This document shows positions 23,205 through 25,064 of a DNA stretch of 25,064 bases, piece after piece; the stretch's first letter is position 1, and each line of letters opens with the position of its first letter. Where the stretch lies: assembly GCA_002425415.1 (NCBI GenBank), contig DIMG01000011.1:1-25064 (forward strand). Direction: 5' to 3'. The stretch is from Micavibrio sp. UBA5572. GTDB taxonomy: Bacteria; Pseudomonadota; Alphaproteobacteria; Micavibrionales; Micavibrionaceae. The notes under the pieces were generated by a model, which saw only the letters and a list, made by a program, of their open reading frames with translations, made no database searches and was not told the origin of the DNA. The position numbers and the translations under genes were made by a program.

Positions 23205-24884
23205 ATGGCCGGATACCAGTATGTGTATGTGATGAACGGATTGTCCAAAACCTATCCCGGTGGAAAAACGGTTTTGAGCAATATGACTTTGAGCTTTTAT
23301 CCGGGAGCCAAGATCGGTGTTCTGGGGCCGAACGGCGCAGGGAAATCCACCTTGCTTAAAATTATGGCGGGGGTTGATAAGGAGTTTGTTGGTGAGGCTT
23401 GGGCTGATAAAAATGCGCGGGTCGGGTATTTGGCGCAAGAGCCACAACTGGACGAAACCAAGACTGTTCTTGAAAATGTTATGGAAGCGTGCCGTCCGAT
23501 GCTTGATAAAATGGCTCGGTTTAATGCCATTGGTATGGAAATGTGCGAAGAGGGGGCTGATTTTGATGCGCTCACCGAAGAAATGGGCACGCTTCAAGAC
23601 GAGATTGACCATGGCAATGGCTGGGAGTTAGAGCGCCAGATTGAAATTGCTCTGGATGCGTTGCGCTGCCCTCCGGGGGATGCCGATGTGACCAAGTTAT
23701 CCGGTGGAGAAAAACGCCGCGTGGCCTTGTGTCGGTTGTTGCTAGAATATCCTGATTTACTGTTGCTTGATGAACCAACCAACCATTTGGACGCTGATTC
23801 TGTTGCGTGGCTTCAACGCTTCTTGCTCGATTATAAAGGAACAGTCGTGATGATTACTCACGATCGTTACTTCCTTGATAATGTGACCGGTTGGATTTTG
23901 GAGCTCGACCGTGGAACAGGGATTCCTTATGAAGGAAATTATACTGCTTATCTGGATGCCAAGCGCAAGCGGATGGAATTGGAATCCAAAACAGAGGCCA
24001 CCCGCAAGAAAACCCTGTCACGTGAACTGGATTGGATCAATCAAACGCCTGAAGCGCGCCGTAAAAAATCCAAAGCGCGGATTGCGGCTTATGAAGATAT
24101 GCTGTCCGAGAGCGAACGCGAGACAGTGGGGCGTGCCCAGATCGTTATTCCTACGCCGCCGCGTTTGGGCAATCTGGTCGTTGAGGCCATCGATATTACC
24201 AAAGGATTTGCGGATCGCTTATTGATCGATGGTTTGTCATTCAAATTGCCTCCGGGGGGTATTGTTGGTGTGATTGGGCCGAACGGAGCGGGTAAAACCA
24301 CTTTGTTTCGTATGATTACCGGTGTTGAAAGCCCTGATAGCGGTGATTTTCGCGTTGGGGATACGGTCAAACTCGGTTATGTCGATCAAAGTCGGGATGC
24401 ACTTGATCCGAATAAGAATGTCTGGGAAGAAATTTCCGGCGGCAATGATATTTTGCAAATGGGAAAAATTGAAATTCCGTCACGCGCTTATGTTGGCTCA
24501 TTCAATTTTAAAGGCACAGATCAGCAGAAAAAAGTCGGGCAGCTTTCGGGTGGAGAGAGAAACCGTGTTCATTTGGCCAAAATGCTTAAAACCGAAGCAA
24601 ACGTGTTGCTGTTGGATGAACCAACCAATGATCTGGATACCGAAACCTTGTCGGCACTTGAAGAAGCGTTGGAGCAATATCCGGGCTGTGCGGTTGTTAT
24701 TTCCCACGATCGTTGGTTTTTGAACCGCTTGGCGACGCATATCCTTGCCTTTGAAGGAGATTCCCAAGTGGTCTGGTTTGAAGGCAATTATGAAGATTAT
24801 GAAGCTGATCGCAAACGCCGTTTGGGCATTGATGCCGATCAGCCACATAGGATCAAATACAAGCCTTTGACGCGGGTGGCGTAG
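23205..24884 (+). CDS. ettA: Energy-dependent translational throttle protein EttA (ABC-F)
   Basis: A 559-residue ABC-F ATPase that binds the ribosomal E site and gates entry into elongation according to the ATP/ADP ratio. It has two nucleotide-binding domains and no membrane segment. Domain 1 has Walker A GPNGAGKS (41-48), signature LSGGE (165-169) and LLLLDEPTNHLD (185-196). The linker around 250-300 (DAKRKRMELE to KARIAAYEDM) is the tRNA-contacting P-site interaction motif of ABC-F proteins. Domain 2 has GPNGAGKT (358-365), LSGGE (447-451) and LLLDEPTNDLD. The C terminus LGIDADQPHRIKYKPLTR is characteristic of EttA. The frame extends 27 codons upstream to a TTG (23124), but the ATG at 23205 and MAGYQYVYVM fit the family. 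Only a weak GGAA precedes it. Confidence 0.96.
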   Translation: MAGYQYVYVMNGLSKTYPGGKTVLSNMTLSFYPGAKIGVLGPNGAGKSTLLKIMAGVDKEFVGEAWADKNARVGYLAQEPQLDETKTVLENVMEACRPMLDKMARFNAIGMEMCEEGADFDALTEEMGTLQDEIDHGNGWELERQIEIALDALRCPPGDADVTKLSGGEKRRVALCRLLLEYPDLLLLDEPTNHLDADSVAWLQRFLLDYKGTVVMITHDRYFLDNVTGWILELDRGTGIPYEGNYTAYLDAKRKRMELESKTEATRKKTLSRELDWINQTPEARRKKSKARIAAYEDMLSESERETVGRAQIVIPTPPRLGNLVVEAIDITKGFADRLLIDGLSFKLPPGGIVGVIGPNGAGKTTLFRMITGVESPDSGDFRVGDTVKLGYVDQSRDALDPNKNVWEEISGGNDILQMGKIEIPSRAYVGSFNFKGTDQQKKVGQLSGGERNRVHLAKMLKTEANVLLLDEPTNDLDTETLSALEEALEQYPGCAVVISHDRWFLNRLATHILAFEGDSQVVWFEGNYEDYEADRKRRLGIDADQPHRIKYKPLTRVA

Positions 24885-24934
24885 CAAAAAACTAAAAAAT
24901 CTATAAAATAAATGGTAAGGTGCAAAGAATCCGG

Positions 24935-24996
24935 TTGACAGACGCGCCTTAGTTTCCTAAATCTCTCGGAGTTTTACAGCTCTCCTTTTTGGAGGG
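24935..24996 (+). promoter_or_regulatory. Putative tuf promoter and leader hairpin
   Basis: A perfect -35 TTGACA (24935-24940) with a weak -10 TAAATC at 17 bp (24958-24963) would start transcription near 24970. Soon after lies a six-pair hairpin, CTCTCC (24980-24985), loop TTTTT, GGAGGG (24991-24996), with one G-T pair. No T-tract follows, so it is not a standard terminator for ettA. AGAGG (25030-25034) is the ribosome binding site. No other gene is visible between ettA and tuf. Confidence 0.4.
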
Positions 24997-25042
24997 GTGT
25001 GAGGTTTATTGACATCATCTTCAGGCAACAGAGGTTATAAAT

Positions 25043-25064
25043 ATGTCCAAAGAGAAATTTGAGC
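25043..25064 (+). CDS. tuf: Elongation factor Tu (partial, first seven codons)
   Basis: Only MSKEKFE is visible before the window ends. This matches the start of alphaproteobacterial EF-Tu (MSKEKFERTKPH...). AGAGG lies eight bases before the ATG. Placement after ettA with its own promoter fits a stand-alone tuf copy. The identification rests on seven residues plus the strong upstream TTGACA, so it is likely but not proven. Confidence 0.75.

Noticed and set aside
1..25064. CRISPR arrays, insertion sequences or prophage
   Set aside because: No regularly spaced repeats, transposase, integrase or phage structural gene was seen.

Overview
The window looks like chromosomal DNA of an alphaproteobacterium of moderate to low GC content. 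Evidence is the addB-addA-trxA order, pepA divergent from lptF-lptG, an IalB-family periplasmic protein, a DUF6489-like protein next to mnmE, and the start of a tuf gene whose first seven residues match EF-Tu. The genus cannot be fixed from the sequence.

Layout. 1-145 (minus) is the N-terminal part of a Lys/Ala/Pro-repeat, histone H1-like protein. 304-8743 (minus) runs pepA, addB, addA, trxA: a leucyl aminopeptidase, the two subunits of the AddAB helicase-nuclease for double-strand-break repair, and thioredoxin. 8831-11064 (plus) holds lptF and lptG, the membrane subunits of the LPS exporter. 11306-12831 (plus) holds mlaA and mlaC, which act in retrograde phospholipid transport. The lpt and mla genes thus form a small envelope-lipid neighbourhood. 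12838-14485 (minus) is a DUF6489-like gene followed by mnmE (tRNA U34 modification). 14583-16286 (plus) is an unusual membrane protein with eight CxxC motifs. It converges on, and overlaps by 23 bp, an M23 peptidoglycan endopeptidase (16264-17874, minus). An IalB-family secreted protein follows (18139-18675, minus).

From about 18.7 to 23 kb the content looks more accessory. It holds a class 1A (Lactococcus/trypanosome type) dihydroorotate dehydrogenase, a tRNA-Gly(UCC) on the minus strand, and a gene of unknown function with a possible cyclotransferase-like fold. That gene has a near-consensus promoter that predicts a leaderless message and is covered by four TTGTCA/TGACAA half-sites. Next comes an A/T-rich, ORC/Cdc6-like AAA ATPase without a partner gene. 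The window ends with the ABC-F translation factor ettA, which has a long leader, and the first codons of tuf.

Best leads: the half-site array over the 20292 gene; the eight-CxxC membrane protein; the class 1A DHODH in a probable alphaproteobacterium; the orphan ORC-like ATPase; and a small open frame with a conserved-looking palindrome between the M23 and ialB genes. No CRISPR array, insertion sequence, phage gene or rRNA was recognised. Promoters and hairpins were found by eye and are predictions.
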